DNA of 64,000 nt. It comes from Owenia fusiformis (taxonomy: Eukaryota; Annelida; Polychaeta; Sabellida; Oweniidae). The position numbers were made by a program, and so were the translations under genes. Location: contig CAIIXF020000007.1 in NCBI GenBank assembly GCA_903813345.2, positions 35,558,538 to 35,622,537 on the forward strand. Direction: 5' to 3'. Below the pieces are notes generated by a model. The model had not been told where the DNA came from and did no database searches. It saw only the letters and a program-made list of their open reading frames with translations. Shown in pieces: positions 1 through 15,100 of this stretch. Positions within the stretch are counted from its first letter, which is position 1. Every line of letters starts with the position of its first letter.

Positions 1-140
1 TGTTAGATGACCCTTTCCTCATAAGCCCACCTAGGCACATTTTCCTTGATTTCTATAGCAACAAAACATGTTGCTATAGCAACCATAGCTGTAACCATGT
101 GTTACTATGGTATGATATCTGATGTTTCTATGTGACTTAC

Positions 141-3100
141 TAGTTACGGCTACATGTCTATTGTCTTTTCCAGCCATCATAATGTCTATAACTTCTTCAG
201 GGGATGAGACAAATTGTTCTGTTATACCCTGTTGGTGAGGAGGCAGGTTCAATGTACAATGTAGCATGGTGTAATGGCATAGAAAATACTACCATGTTCT
301 CATTGTATATGAAATACGATCACATTGCAAATGAAATACAATCACATTGCATATGAAATACAATCTCATTGTATGTGAAATACAATAATTGAAAATTAAA
401 ATGTTTGAGGGTAAATTGCATTTGGGAAATCTATTACTTATAGTAAAGATTTTATGATGTTATTATGGTTTAATATATTATCTTCGTTTTGATAAATGTA
501 GTTTATCATGTTTGATTCATTAACCTCTTGAATCCCAGGCTCTAAAATTGGCATGAAACCAGAGAATTTTTCATTTTTTGCCACCTTTTGACATTTTATT
601 ACATACCTATACAACTTTAGATGCTCAGCTTAGTAAAATTGGACGGCAGAGATCATTTCTACACGTTTTAAAACAATTTTTGTGTAAATTGGATGAAAAT
701 TGTTCAAATGAGACCAATTTTTGTGAAAAATTTTGTGACGGATTTTCTCATCCCTCTTGGCACCAGTCTTATTTCATTTGTGACGGATATATCCGTCACC
801 CTGGGTATTCAAGAGGTTAAATAAAGAGATAAAAAAGATTTTATGAATTTTAAGTTGATTTCATACAAATTTTAAAGACATTCAATTTCCAGTTTCCCAC
901 ATGCGATTTACCATTGACCAATTTAAATAGTTAAGATGTATTAAATAGTATGACTAAGCCACTGTCATTTCTGCCCATTAGATCAATTCAAGAATTTCCC
1001 TTTAATTGGCATTATTAGCCGTAAATCCTAATTACATATACAATGAGAACACCTATTTTCTATAATACGACAACAACAACACATTTTTAAATGAAATGCA
1101 CTACATTAAAATATGGCCACACAAAAAAACTCAAATTGTACACTACAAGCAAAACTGAAATTCATGACTGTGAAATATGCTCAAACTGAAACCATGTGCT
1201 ATGTAAAACGGGGAAAATATGGAGTTTTAGGATGACTTTTAAAGAATAGTTCCAAAAAGGCACGCTCTCTCTGATAATGGTGACCTGATCAGAACATTAA
1301 ATATCTGAAAGATTTTGCATTAATGTCAAGATCCTTTAACCATAACATTAAATATCGTAATAATTACGACATTGTGTACTAAAGGTACCATTTTGAGAAA
1401 GGCTCTTGCATCAATGACAAGATCCTTTAACCATTATTCAACCACTATCTGATACAGATCTTCAGTAAGAGTGTGCAAAGATACAGGAACTTTGAGGGAC
1501 TGTAAGTCGAGAATAATTTCTATGTGATGACTTTGTTGTGTAATTCTTTACAAAACCGAGACCACTTAAATTTATGATGTCCTTATGAGCATGGAAACAT
1601 AAGTGAAAGCTTGAATAATTGCATTCATTATGCATTTCATGAAATAGGTCAATCATCTCTTATCAGTTTTATTCATCTGGCAAATTAAGCAGATTTTAAA
1701 ACACATGAAGAAAGTAAAAGTAATATCTTAGTCATGTTCTATTTCTTTTGCAAGAATTACACAACATATTATTGAAGCGCCCATGTAAATGCCAAACAGT
1801 AAACCTGGAATGTGTGAAATGGGAATCCAGAATATGTAAAATGGGAATCTTGGAATGTGTGAAATGGGAACTTTAGGATTTGTGAAATGGAATCTGAATA
1901 TGTGAAATGGGAATCTTGGAATGTGTGAAATGGGAACTTTAGAATATGTGAAATGGGAATCTTGGAATGTGTGAAATGGGAATCTTGGAATGTGTGAAAT
2001 GGGAATCTTGGAATAGGTAGGTATAGAAGTGGTATGGATATTTTCATAATCTAGAGTATAATTTCTACTAAAATGAAAAAACCCACCAAGTATAGGATAC
2101 AATAAATTCTTAGAAAATTTCTAATATATCTTAAATATGTATTAAAATTAAGAGTAATTTCTTTAAGAAATCTATAAAAAGAGAATAACACGAGATTACA
2201 TTTTGAGCAAATGTTGAGGAGTCTTCCATAAGTAAAAGTTATCACATTTTATAAAAATTCAATTTTAATGTATTTTTACTAAGCATTATCATGATCTCCT
2301 TATTAACTGCTCCCTTAGACAATAGCTGTTGATGCAGACTTACCTTTACAAATGGAACCTTATTTTTATCTTCATGCACTGCAAGATTGGTTTTGGAAAC
2401 TGAAATGGAAAAACAATTTTTAAATGATTAATGATTGTGGTTTCATGTTTTTTTTCATTCTACTTTAATTCATATCTGAACAAAATATTTAATTTAACCA
2501 TTTTATTTACAAAGCACGACCAAGTCATGAACTAGAATAGCTGGCTTGAGACAAGTTTCTTTTTCATATTTCATATTTCCAGATATTGAAAGCTAATGAA
2601 TACAATATTCAAAATTTCAAAACTTACCATCTAAAAGATCTCTTATTTTATCCATGTATATTTCGAAATATGACACCTACAAAAGCAAATAAATATAATC
2701 AGTTTTCTATAATGTGTTCAAAAAGAGTATTTAATCAAGAACATGTTAATACCTGGGAAAAATGTATCTACTGAGTAAAAATACATGTATGCAAGATCAG
2801 GTACATGTAACGTTTAAAACGCAAAATGGAGAGATGACCTGCTTAAAATTAGTGTGTAAAACCGTGATTTATGAATGGGACTAGTTCTTGACATTAAGTT
2901 CACTCAGTTTAACGGTCCAGAGTATTCAGTCAAACCAAAGTTAATCAGGGGGTCATTAACAGAAACTTTGTAAGGTTACGAATTCATAAATCAATTGTTG
3001 TAACCATGGACTTAATGACATCACAGTTACAATGGACAATGGACTTTACAAATTTTAAACTTTTAGAAGTTTCTGTTAATGGGCATAATATGTCTACAGT

Positions 3101-6100
3101 AAAATCCACTTACTTTTATATGGAATTCAAGGTTTTCATCCATTTGATAAATATAATTGAACACATCATTGACAATTCTTGGAATAACTCCTTGTAACCT
3201 CTCATCTCCAAGAACACCCTACAATGTAAAAGCATCATTTCAATATGAATATGTACAATGTACAATATACAATATGTTTTCTGTGTACAGTGTATATGAA
3301 TTGTTGTATTTACACCAATGTGTACATTATCTGTATATATGATAATTTAGAAGTTTATGTCACCAAATTTTACCAAAGTACAAAAATCGGTAGAGGTTAT
3401 TTTTTATATAATTATTACAATCTGGATGCTGAATTATATATTTCTGAGATTACCATAGCTATAACTGTTGAAGACACTTGAAGACTAACACTAATGCCTC
3501 AGTCACATTTGAATTACGGCAAATGTGTGGCGTCTGTAGCTTCCCAAAATCGAGAGAAATATGCAACATAAAAATATAGGGATAAGCAGTACGATGTAAA
3601 TTTTCTATATCGATTTAGTGAAGCTATGGCCATCGTACAGCCGCAGCACTGAGCAAATGTGACTGAGGCTTTAGACCCATATTGAACAACATTGCCAATG
3701 ATAACCAAGATTAACCCATGAATGACCCATTATAAACAAAATGTTCATACATAACAGTAACAAATATTACTTTACCTCCATTGTATGGGTTTTACCAGAA
3801 GAGGTCTGCCCATATGCGAAAATTGTGCCATTGTAACCACTGAGGACATCTGAAAATATATGGAATAATAACAAATGAATGAAATGAACTTAACATGTAT
3901 AATAATAGCAATATCTACAATTTGAGACTCAGTAATGCTCCAAACCTAGGCATGTTCCATTGTTATAAAGATGAAATAAAAATAAAAGGTAAAAAGTTAT
4001 TTTTTATGGCATCTGGAGATACAAAAACTAAAGAGCATGGAGTTGACTTTACATGGAGTGACTTTACATGGAGTTGACTTTACATGGATAATAGTGATCG
4101 ATCAGAGCACAGTACAAGAAAAATCTAATGATGCAACATGTCATTCTTGCAAATGTCAATATTTATGTATTATTCATGTAATTCACCAGACTGACTTCCA
4201 AAAGCAACTTCCCAAAGTAGCAAATCCGATAAAACAAGAAAAACAAGAAATATCAAATCTTTTTTATGTTAAATGACTGGAAAAACCAAGCGGTACTACT
4301 GGGTCTTTTAACAAAATCTACACCCATGACATGATATGACGCCATATGACAAGTTCCTCCTTGGGTTCTATGTTTATATGGCATTAGCCTGCGAAATTTG
4401 AAACAAATCTGTCAGCCGATATTTGAGTTATCAACTGGGCAGACACACAGATGGTCAGACATACTGACGGATGGATCAATAGATGGATGGAGAAATGGAT
4501 TCTCTATATCTCTACGCAAACCAATGAACTAATTATCAATCATCTCCGTATAGTTACATCTAAAATAACAATCCAATCCAATTAGAGCATATAATTGAAA
4601 CATGAAGTTGTCATGCGTGACCATAATATTTATGTTCACCCTGTACAGCTATCAATCCCATGAATCATAAAAATGGTATATTTTACCAGGTTTTCAGAGG
4701 TCAGAGACCTTAGTGCATACGAATAAACTATAAAACGTTTAAAACTGAAGACAGTAATTCGGCCAGCCCTAGCCCTAATGGGTGCCAAACTGGGTTGAGA
4801 ATATGTTGCCCAAAGATCCGGGTATCTTACATATTTCTGATTAGTCTTTTGTGATGCCTCGTAGTTAATTTCCTTTACTTAGGGCCATTTGGGAGATGTG
4901 TGTTCTTAGTAAATTAATCAGCAGAGACTGTTAGCATGCTGAATGTATGCAATATCTGCCCTGGCCTAAAACAGCTTTTTGTCATCTTGATTTTCTTAAA
5001 ATCTACACAAATCCTGCTAAATATATGACTGATATTTTTCCATCTTTTAACAGTTTAGAAACTGTAGGATTCATGTCTCTTGTTCCTAACTATTTCTGCC
5101 TAAATTCACGCTATCTGAACACAGGAATGTATTATTTTATCTATGAGTAACCTGCTTCAGGTCAAACTGACACAAAATTACATGAGTTAAAAGGGACCAT
5201 GCCCAAAGCAATCAACACTTGGTTTATATAATTTTAAAATACTGAATAAGAAAAATGATTAAAATATAAAATTCTTCCACAGGCAGAAAATCTGATGGTT
5301 CTGCGATAATTATATTTGGCATAAAAAATCTAATTAGAAAATTTTGTTACAAGTCAGAATTTAACCTAGTCTAAGTTGAACATCTCATACCATAGGAGCA
5401 ATCAATGGTTGAAGAAATGTCTGCAATCCTTTAAGGTCAGCTGAACTAATGGTTACTACCCTTGAAATCATACCATCTCATAGCATCAAGCCGTAACATC
5501 TTAATTCACCCAACACAATAAATAGCTACTAGATGAGAAGTACAAAACTGATGATTTGCGGGAACAATCACAAAACTGAATCAGAATCAGAATCATCAAC
5601 AACATTTTCTGGCAAAATGATATTTCTGTATTGCCTCAGATCTGGTTAGAGTTTTATTATGATGTGAAGAAAATCAATACTGTCTACATAATGGCATGTG
5701 GAGATGTTAATACCGCTGACGGATAAATCTCTCGACATGTCTACGACTTTAAGACTACATGAAAACAGTAGAATTTCTTTCAAATATCTCTATTTCAAGA
5801 CACTATGGAACTGATATCTAAACCTGTATTTTGATATAATTAATTATATCAATATATTATGCATAATATATTATACACAATATATTGTGCATAACTCAGT
5901 TATGCATAAATTCATATCTGGTTCCTATACATTTCACCCTCAGCACTTATCAAAATCAATTAGAGATGAATATTATTTTAATAAAATTATAGCAAAACTT
6001 GTATATCCAAACACCTCTCTAATATGAACACCTCTTGATGTGAGTGCTTCTTTCTGTCCCATTTATTTTCTGGCATAGCTAAAGCATGTTCAAAAACCTT

Positions 6101-9100
6101 GAAATGTGAACACCTGCCAATCTGAACACTTTTTTTCTGGTCCGAGTGGTGTTCACATAAGACAGGCTTTACTGTACTGCATTTTGTTATGTCATAAATA
6201 TATTATGACTCATGCAATACATTATCATTCCATGTCCCCTTACTTCTCTACATATCGATTCACAATACAATTATGTTTTTCTATTATGACCTTCCAGAAG
6301 TTTTTCTATTTTGACTTTCCAGAAATTATTACCATCGTAATGCATGCACCATCCTTTCTATATAATATCTATACTTGTATGAAAAACATTCCATACTTAA
6401 GCAAGGAGATCATCTGATCAAAACATGATACAACAAGGTTCACAATCAGGAAACATTTTGTCATTTGGCTTATGACAATGCATACTAAGTATGTCATCTT
6501 TGCGACTCAAATACAAAAAAAAATTAAGGACTCAATCCAATGATTTTCTATCCCGGGGACCAGCTCTAGTATATTAAAAATAAGAAAGGATTGTTAGTTT
6601 AGTATAAGATCTGAACTTCACCTTTTTACTGGGTGACAAATGGCAAAAACATGTGAAAATATTGTTTTTTTACGATCTTCCAAAATCTCAACTGGAATTG
6701 ATGCAACTGGATGCGTTTGTATTCTTGAAAAGATTAGGGGCAATAAGTTAAAATGAAAGGATTCCTCATCTTAGATCACACATATCCAGATTATCTCATA
6801 TCCAGAAATTGGTCAATTTTCCCAAGTGTATTGCATTTAGTTTCAATGAACCTAGAAAAATGAGAAGTTTATATCTATAGCATCTGGGTAATATATCATA
6901 CTCACAACTCTGAAAAAACACTAGAACATATTGAAATATACACTGCAAGTAGAGTATAGACACAGATGTTACCTAGTATCATGCTATAAATATCGGATGA
7001 GTCAAAGTATATGAGTAGAAGGCCTGCTCATTAGGAGACCAGTTATTATTGATAGGGTTTAATCTGAAATACATCTGTCAATAACAATCAGGAGATTTTT
7101 CATATATTTTCCAATAACCTGAGTTTCCTTTAAAGGGAGTTTTGCATGATCACAATATCTATTATTTGATGAAATAAATATTTTTCAAAACATTTTGTGG
7201 ATATTTTTATGTAATTATAGGAATCAAAGTACAAAATCAAAATATTTTGTCGAAAATGTCTGTAGAAATTACATTTCTCTGGGTTATTTTTTCAATTTTC
7301 ATGAAACAACAGAACTACCTTAATAATCTTGAATAAGTGGCCAAATATAATGATTGTCATATTTCTTACTATGTATGTATTACCTGTATGTATATAAAAA
7401 AAGGTCAGCATAAGTAATGAGCCAAATTACCACATTCCTTTATCATCTTGAAGCCCTGTGATCGGAGGATGTACAGTTCATAAGTCAATATGATGCCAAA
7501 TGTAACCATTATCATATTTCTTTAATTCAACCTTTGCATAGATGGTCTGAGGGCAGATGCAACAAATACAATATGTCTAGGTTTGTATAACGACTTTCTA
7601 GTAACACTTACTATAATAGATCATTTTAAGGCCCTTTTGTAACAATAACCATCGTGAACTATAAAGGTAATAACGAGGCCTAAATGTAACAATTTTCACA
7701 TGTATGCAAGATAAATCCCAATTTGGTAGGAGGAATGTCCTATCAAATGATTCAACACTGTAAAATTGTATTCCTCTACAAGATACTCAATTTGCAATCA
7801 TTAGGGCCAAAAAGCAATTTCAACAAAACATACAGAAGAGGAGACAAGCAGTCTAATGAAGGTTTTACATGCAAGAAATATTGCATGATGCCTGCCTGAG
7901 TTTGCTGTATCATGTATGTAATATTCTGGATTAATGTTCATGTGAAACATATGTAGTAGAACCTTACTTTACCATCTTAAGTCCAAGGGTATTTCATTTC
8001 TTTCTATTATAATGTAAAAGCATCATATCTAAATTTAAGCATAAATGAAGTCTGTTCAAGAAGGATGTCTTTACCCGTTAGTTACTGAGACTCAGGAAAA
8101 ATGGGACTGAAAATGTGTTCAAATAGAGGAGTTCTGATTAAAGACATGTTCTGATTAGGTTTCACTGTACCAGCATAAGATTGATTTGTTAATTGACAAG
8201 TGGATATATCTACATATTTTAGGTGATAAAGTTGTGTAAAAATACAAAGAGGGAGGTCATATTATCTCCAGAAGGATAAGGTTTGAAGCAGTTCTAGTTG
8301 CATCAAAACCTTGTTTCTCTGTTTCTCATTACCCCACTTTTGATTGGGAATGGAAGTACGCAACACAGCTTGGACAAGATGTAAGAAATAGATATCAGAG
8401 CATACATTCATTCGTAATCACTGGACAGTTATTTTGTATATTGTAGCCCTGCATTTGGAAAATGCAGAAAGTAAGCTTCAAGTGCAACTTGGCTTGAAGT
8501 ATAATAGGGAAACAATTCTGTTACTAAGTGATAACATAATAATAATGAGACTGCTGGAGACACGAGTGATTATTATATTCTACTACTGATCATAATTAGA
8601 ATTCTCAGCTAAAACATCGCATAATCCAACTCTAATAGAATAGCTAGCTATATAGAATAGAATAGCTAGCGATATATGCATTGCATTTATTATAAGGAAT
8701 TTGAGGGTCGATTTGTTATTATATAACCATTAAGAAGGCGTGATATACTGATAATTGGCCACTGTTTTTGTGGCTGGTAGTCACAAGGTGGTTTCAGCAT
8801 CTGTAACAATTGTAACACTTTGGGAATCATTTCCAGGTTGTGATATTTTTTCTTATCACATTCTATGTAGAAATCTAGTGATTTGATTGGTTGCTTTCTA
8901 TGACGTACTTCCCGTATCACATAAATTTCATATGATACGAGCACACATACCACACGTTGTCTATGGTAACGAAATGACGTCATACAACTTCATTCTATTC
9001 TTTCCTAATTCAAAATGACGTCACATATAGGCTATGTTATTATTTCTTAGAAATGACGAAATTCGTCATTTGGGGAACTAGAAGTTAGAACGTCAAAGAA

Positions 9101-12100
9101 AGCTACCAATCAAATCACTTAAATTCTGCATAGTATGTGATAAAATCGTCATCACACGTTTCAGCGTATGTGATATGGGAAATATTCCACTCAGTAAAAA
9201 GGTATCACCACTCAAGCTGCGCTTTCGTGGTGATACAATTTTTACTTTCGTGGAATATTTCCCGTATCACATGCTGAAATGTGTAATAACTGATAATATC
9301 AATGCCATGTTAATATATGTACCTCTTGCCAAATCATAATTTCTATGTGCCTTTTATAATATTGCTGTTATATATGTAATAAAGAAATAAACAGTCATGA
9401 AAGCCGCTACCTCAAAAAAGCTTAAGAGGGAGAATACAGATCTGGCGAAATCTGGCTCAAATTATATGAAACATTTAGAGTGATCATTCTTGAAATCATC
9501 TTCAAATGTTTCAGCTTCTCTTCATCAAATTCTGTTATTCCTTGATTCATGATTATTCTATGCCAAAAAACTTTCATTCATTATTTTTAATTTCTAGCCC
9601 ACTTAGTTTGATAATCTTATCACTGATGTCAGTCACAGTACCATGGCAACAGCTATTCACTCATTCAGAAAACAACATTCTTCAATATCACTTTTTCATA
9701 AAAAATTAATTTTACAATGAGTGTCAGTGTCAGATGTATAATAGATTTTTATACATACATAATACTTGCTTTAAATAATAGATAACAATTATCAAATGTC
9801 TGTCTGATTTCACTCTATTGTGGATTTAAAAACAGAGTTGCTATATAATTTCATTTACAGGTTGTATGAAGTCTGAAGATGACACATTCAAATCTTAACT
9901 GAATAATTTCTTAATTCAAATCATAGCTCTGCAAATATATTTTCCTAACTAAGGTAAATTGAATCAACACCCTGTGACATTCAAATTGATACTTTATTTG
10001 TTTTTATGTAAAAAATGCCCTAAGAAAAAATGTATGTGATTGCACCTACGCCTTATGTACCTAGGTACGTCATAACTTTGTTTTGGTTAAAGTAGCAAGC
10101 TGGGTAATATAAGGGGGGATTCAGAATTTCTGTATTAAGTCTATACCCAAAACAGCAGAATTTTTTGGGAAATATTTTGAAGTATACTTGTAGTTCATAA
10201 TTTTGAATTTTTACATGAAACTAAAAAATAAGTAATAAATAAAACAAATCCTTATTAAAAACAAATCCTTATTCATCAAGTTTACAGAATTTTCACTCAG
10301 TCGACTGATTGAAGAGAAAAGAAGACAGGGGAAGAGAAAGCAGATGAATAATGGCAACGATTTGATAATTTGGTATATTCTGTAAATATAATTTGTCTTT
10401 GAAATTTGCCTTTTAAATCCATCATAGATTACCGTGATAAAGAACCTTGAAGTCAAAAAATCTGCCAAAATGAAAACTTTTGCCCAGTCGTCAGTGATGT
10501 TCAGATTAGGGAGGTTTCAATTACTGCATTCAGTGTATTACAACTCAACATATCATTCATTCATCAATTAAGCATCAACATGGTTTTTTATGGAAATCAA
10601 TCCATTATTTGTATGTTACTGCTAAAAACTGCAAAAGTAAACAAAGATCCACCACTTAAATTACAACTCTCAAAATGTAATTTATTATAAAATACTTGAA
10701 ATGTTACTCCTACACAAGGAATGCTCGGTTAATAACCCATATAAATGTAAATCAACAATTTATACTTCCACTTCCACAATTTTTTAATTCAACTTGATCT
10801 TTTTATAACCTACATTAAAAAACATGAAGAACTTGACTAATATAAATTGTCTAACATCCTTTGGAGGTGTCTGGTTTAAATATATTTTCGTAATAACTCG
10901 TTTTGTCCTATAACGTGGATCATATGCCCCTTGGGGTGTCTTCCACTATTGTGATTGCACTTGTATTATTTGGAATCAAGGAAATAAATAAAACAAACAA
11001 ACAAAACAAACAAACAATAACTAAGTCCAATTAAAACTCAAAAGCCATTAGGAATACAAACATGCGTTGATTCCTCAGATTTCCCATTTACTCTCATGTT
11101 GAAACACTGAACCAGTGACGATATGTTTGTTTTTGAAGGTTAAGAATTACGTCAAATGTAAGGTTAAAATACTTATTCCAAACGTCAAGTAGTTGCTGAT
11201 AAATCTTAGAACTGGAGGGGCAATAAATATATCTTGTGTTCTCATCCTTCCTCATACCATTGATTCATGAATTCTACATTTTCTCTTATAATAAATTAGT
11301 GATCCAGTATTAGGAGTTAATTGCCTAATTTCAACTTGATAATCTTAAAAACCTGCTCTTGTGTATATATTTTTCCATTCCCTTATATGTAAATGTCTCT
11401 AAGTGATGGCATAAAATACTGCAATTTTTGTTACTAAATTTTAAGCTTCAAGAAGAACTGAAAAAGTACTTCAAAGATCAGATAGCACATGAATTGGTAA
11501 ACCATGTTAGATATCAAATCATTTTTGCTCGTTTTATTTGCCTGCTGATTGAGTATTGCATTCATAACATTGAAAAAGGGACCTCTGCACTCATAAAATT
11601 AGACACATGTGAGCCAAAAAGCAAACCAAGTATAGAACACTGAAACTATTATCTGTTCACAAAAAACTTGATCTTAACACTTAAAGATTTTCATTCATTT
11701 TTTCTATTAAATGTCAATTTACACTTGACACCTTAAATGTTTTGAAAGTACATGCCTTTAAAAGGGTTTGTTTGAGAACACTCAATGCCATTATCGAAAA
11801 ACATGTTTTATCCATTTTTTATAAATGTGTATCTTGTTCTGCAAAGGTTCAGCAAGTACAAAGGGGAAGGTGTGCTTTGGGAACTTTGTTGTCTGGCCTT
11901 ATAAGGCACCAGGATATCAGACAAAAAGGACAAATTTTATCAATTCTAACCTTTTTTCAATAGGTATTTTTGTAAATAACAGTCTTTAAATAAACAGGCA
12001 TTTAGACTAGAAATTTAAGACTTCAAAAAATCCTTAATCCTATAAACAGGGGTCTACAAAAACAGCTTCTATGAAAGGAATTTGATGTCATATGTTAAAA

Positions 12101-15100
12101 ACATAGAACACATTTGAGTTGAAATAGTCTATCCCTTTCCAAGGAACATGAATCCTCCTGATATAGGTGACCATAATAAGCAGTGTAATGGTCACAATAC
12201 ATGGAGATATGTGATTTTATTATATCACTATCTAGCTAGCGACAGTATGATTGGTCACATGTCGTGGGATATCTGGCGATATTCAATGGCAATGCTAATC
12301 AGATAAGACAACCGTGAGATATCTAGCGATATCCCACGCTCCCGGGAATTTTCAAAGAATTTGTTTTCGTTCAGTGTAAATGATTTAGTTCAGTGTAAGT
12401 CAAAATGGCAGACGAACCGAGTAGATAATTTCGTAAAAATATATATATTTCAATGTTAACCTATGACTTAATAATATTAGGGATGATTAGCTATAGACAG
12501 TGATATAATAAAACAAATATTTCACTCTATTTTCGGTGAATACCTGTAGCACTTTCACAAGGTGATATTCCACTTGTACCCTTCGGGCTTCGTGGAATAT
12601 CACTTGTGAAAGATGTACAGGTATTCACCTCAATAGAGTGAAATATTTGTTCAGTATACTTCTACAGCTTGATCCACAATAACTGTCAACGATTACCAAT
12701 TCATACAATTATATATTGAGATCGGATTCTGGTATATACCTGAATTATAAAACAAAGGGAACATTTTTGCGATAGTTAAATGGAGAACTCGCCCCAATAA
12801 AGACCAAATTGTGTCCCTGATTGGAACATTAAAATTTTTCATGTCATCTGTCATTCTAAATGTTTATTGGATTCAATAGATCTGTACTTACCTAAGACAA
12901 TCTGTTTGGCTGCTGAAGTATACACAAATTCCTGTGTCACATTAGGTTTGAATACTTTATCAAATACATAGATCTTTCCCTGAAATGACAAAAACATAAA
13001 ATTCATTAATCAACATCTTGGTTTGCACTTTTGACTTTAATCTCATTAGATTCTAAACATTGATGGACTTTTGGAATAATTATCATGATATCATTTATAA
13101 AGTTCAAGGGTGATGTTCTTTATGTGCAATATATCAATCTATATTTTGGCTTACTCTATTGACTGTAATCTCATTTATATTCTATTAAGAACTTATGACG
13201 GGGGGGGGTTTGCTTTTAATACTGAAACGATGACCTAATATCTAAATTCAGAAATCAAATTTCAATCAAATCAGAAGTAATTTCTGGATTCATCCTAAAG
13301 GACTTTTGGATTCAAGATTAAATTAACATTATTCATCAATTCAAAGGGAGGTATATACAGGTTTTTCACAATATACACATTGAATATATTTTCATAGTTC
13401 ATATAATCTCAGAAACAACAACAATGACAGCTTGTTCTCTTGGTTGGATATATTGCTGTTTTTCCCTATGATATTATAATTTCCAATAAATCAATCAACT
13501 TTGTCTTCAGTCTACAATTCAGCCTTACCAGAGTTTTCGTTAATTCTATAAAGGATGATTTTCAAAAGTACAAAACATCGCAATAGAACAATCAATCAAG
13601 AATGATTCCATTTGAAAGCCAAGAATCAAACAAAATTATGCCTTCTCGATGGTTAATCTTCCGGGAATGCAAATCTACATTAGTCAAAATCAATACCTAA
13701 TAAATTCTGCTATAGCTTAATCTTGTATGGATGTGCCATGATTCATTTCACGATTCCTATTGACCCTTGGGGAACTCAGAGAATGTCTCGTCTAACATAG
13801 AACTTCTTCAATATGTTCCGCTAAATGTGCATGGACATAAACTTTACCTTATAACTATAAAGGATATTTCATTTTACAATTGGAAGTTCTACCAATCACA
13901 GAGCAATGCCAAGGATCTAGCTATATGTTTTCCCTAATTGGACATATTCTGAGAATCATGGCTGGGTAAAAACCTGGATGATACTAAAATAGAGGGCTTT
14001 CAATAAGGCAGGCCCGTAGCCAGGGGGGAGACTCGGGGGTTCTAAAGAATCTCCCCCAGCCAAAAATTCTTGCAAAATCATGCAGTTTTTCATCATTCTG
14101 AGCACTTTTCTAGTGATTTTGGCCAGTTTTGGGAAGTAAACTCCCCCTTGGCAAATCTTGGCTGTCCAATAATCTTTTAGACTAACTCTGTCATACTCGA
14201 TCTGTGCATCGTACCTAACACTCCGAATGTACAAAATTATAAATGGAACACCTGATTTGTATAACAAGTATATGAAGAAAGATATGCCACAGTGTTTTAT
14301 CATAACAAGCAGAGTTGTTATCTGTCCTGGGGAGAACGGGAAATGTTTGTGGTCATCTGACCGTAACCCTTACAACACAAATATGGTCTTATGTCTATAA
14401 CCCACACAACTCTGGTCCACAGAGAGTTACCTTTAAAACACATCTATACCGACTGTTACCCTTATAACATAATAACTATGGTCTAATGTATGTTACCCTT
14501 ATAGCACAAATATGGTCTTATGTCTATAACCCACACAACTCTGTTCTACAGAGAGTTACCTTTAAAACACATCTATGGTCTACTGACTGTTACCCTTATA
14601 ACATAACTATGGTCTGATGTCTGTTACCCTTACAGCACAACTATGGTCTAATGTCTGTTACCCTAACTATGGTCTAATGTATGTTACCATTACTGCACAA
14701 CTATGGTCTAATGTATGTTACCCTTATAACATAACTATGGTCTAATATCTGTCTGTAATCTATACCTATGTTAATAATCAGCCCATTTAAAGCAGCTATA
14801 TAATTTTAACATTCATGTTTCTGTTACCTTTATATATATAACTACTGTCCATTACTCTTTCATTCATTCAGCCATTTTATAGTATCTAAGTTATTCATAT
14901 TTAGTGATTCACCTGCTGTTTTCAAATGTAGCTAACTGAACCCTTAAGACACAAAAAACAATTACGAGTACATTTTAATGATGATGATATGAATGTATAT
15001 ATACCGTATATCTTCATTAGCCTATTATATATGAACATTATATACATAATGTATTTTATCAGGAGATTGTGGAGTCTAGCCTTTAATAGAGTTTTGGTTA

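Larger units (their letters stand above)
3850..12891. other. Kinesin intron 2: no gene seen
   Basis: About 9 kb of AT-rich sequence. Apart from the hairpins near 9.2 and 12.5 kb and the element remnant at 6000-6177, stretches such as 4300-5990, 6180-8500 and 9300-12180 show only short unrelated open frames and simple AT runs. I see no conserved coding signal on either strand. Confidence 0.6.

Noticed and set aside
1728-2102. 124-codon minus-strand open frame with a repetitive HIPRFPF peptide
   Set aside because: It is the translation of a 20 bp minisatellite inside a kinesin intron; overlapping frames give similar repetitive peptides.
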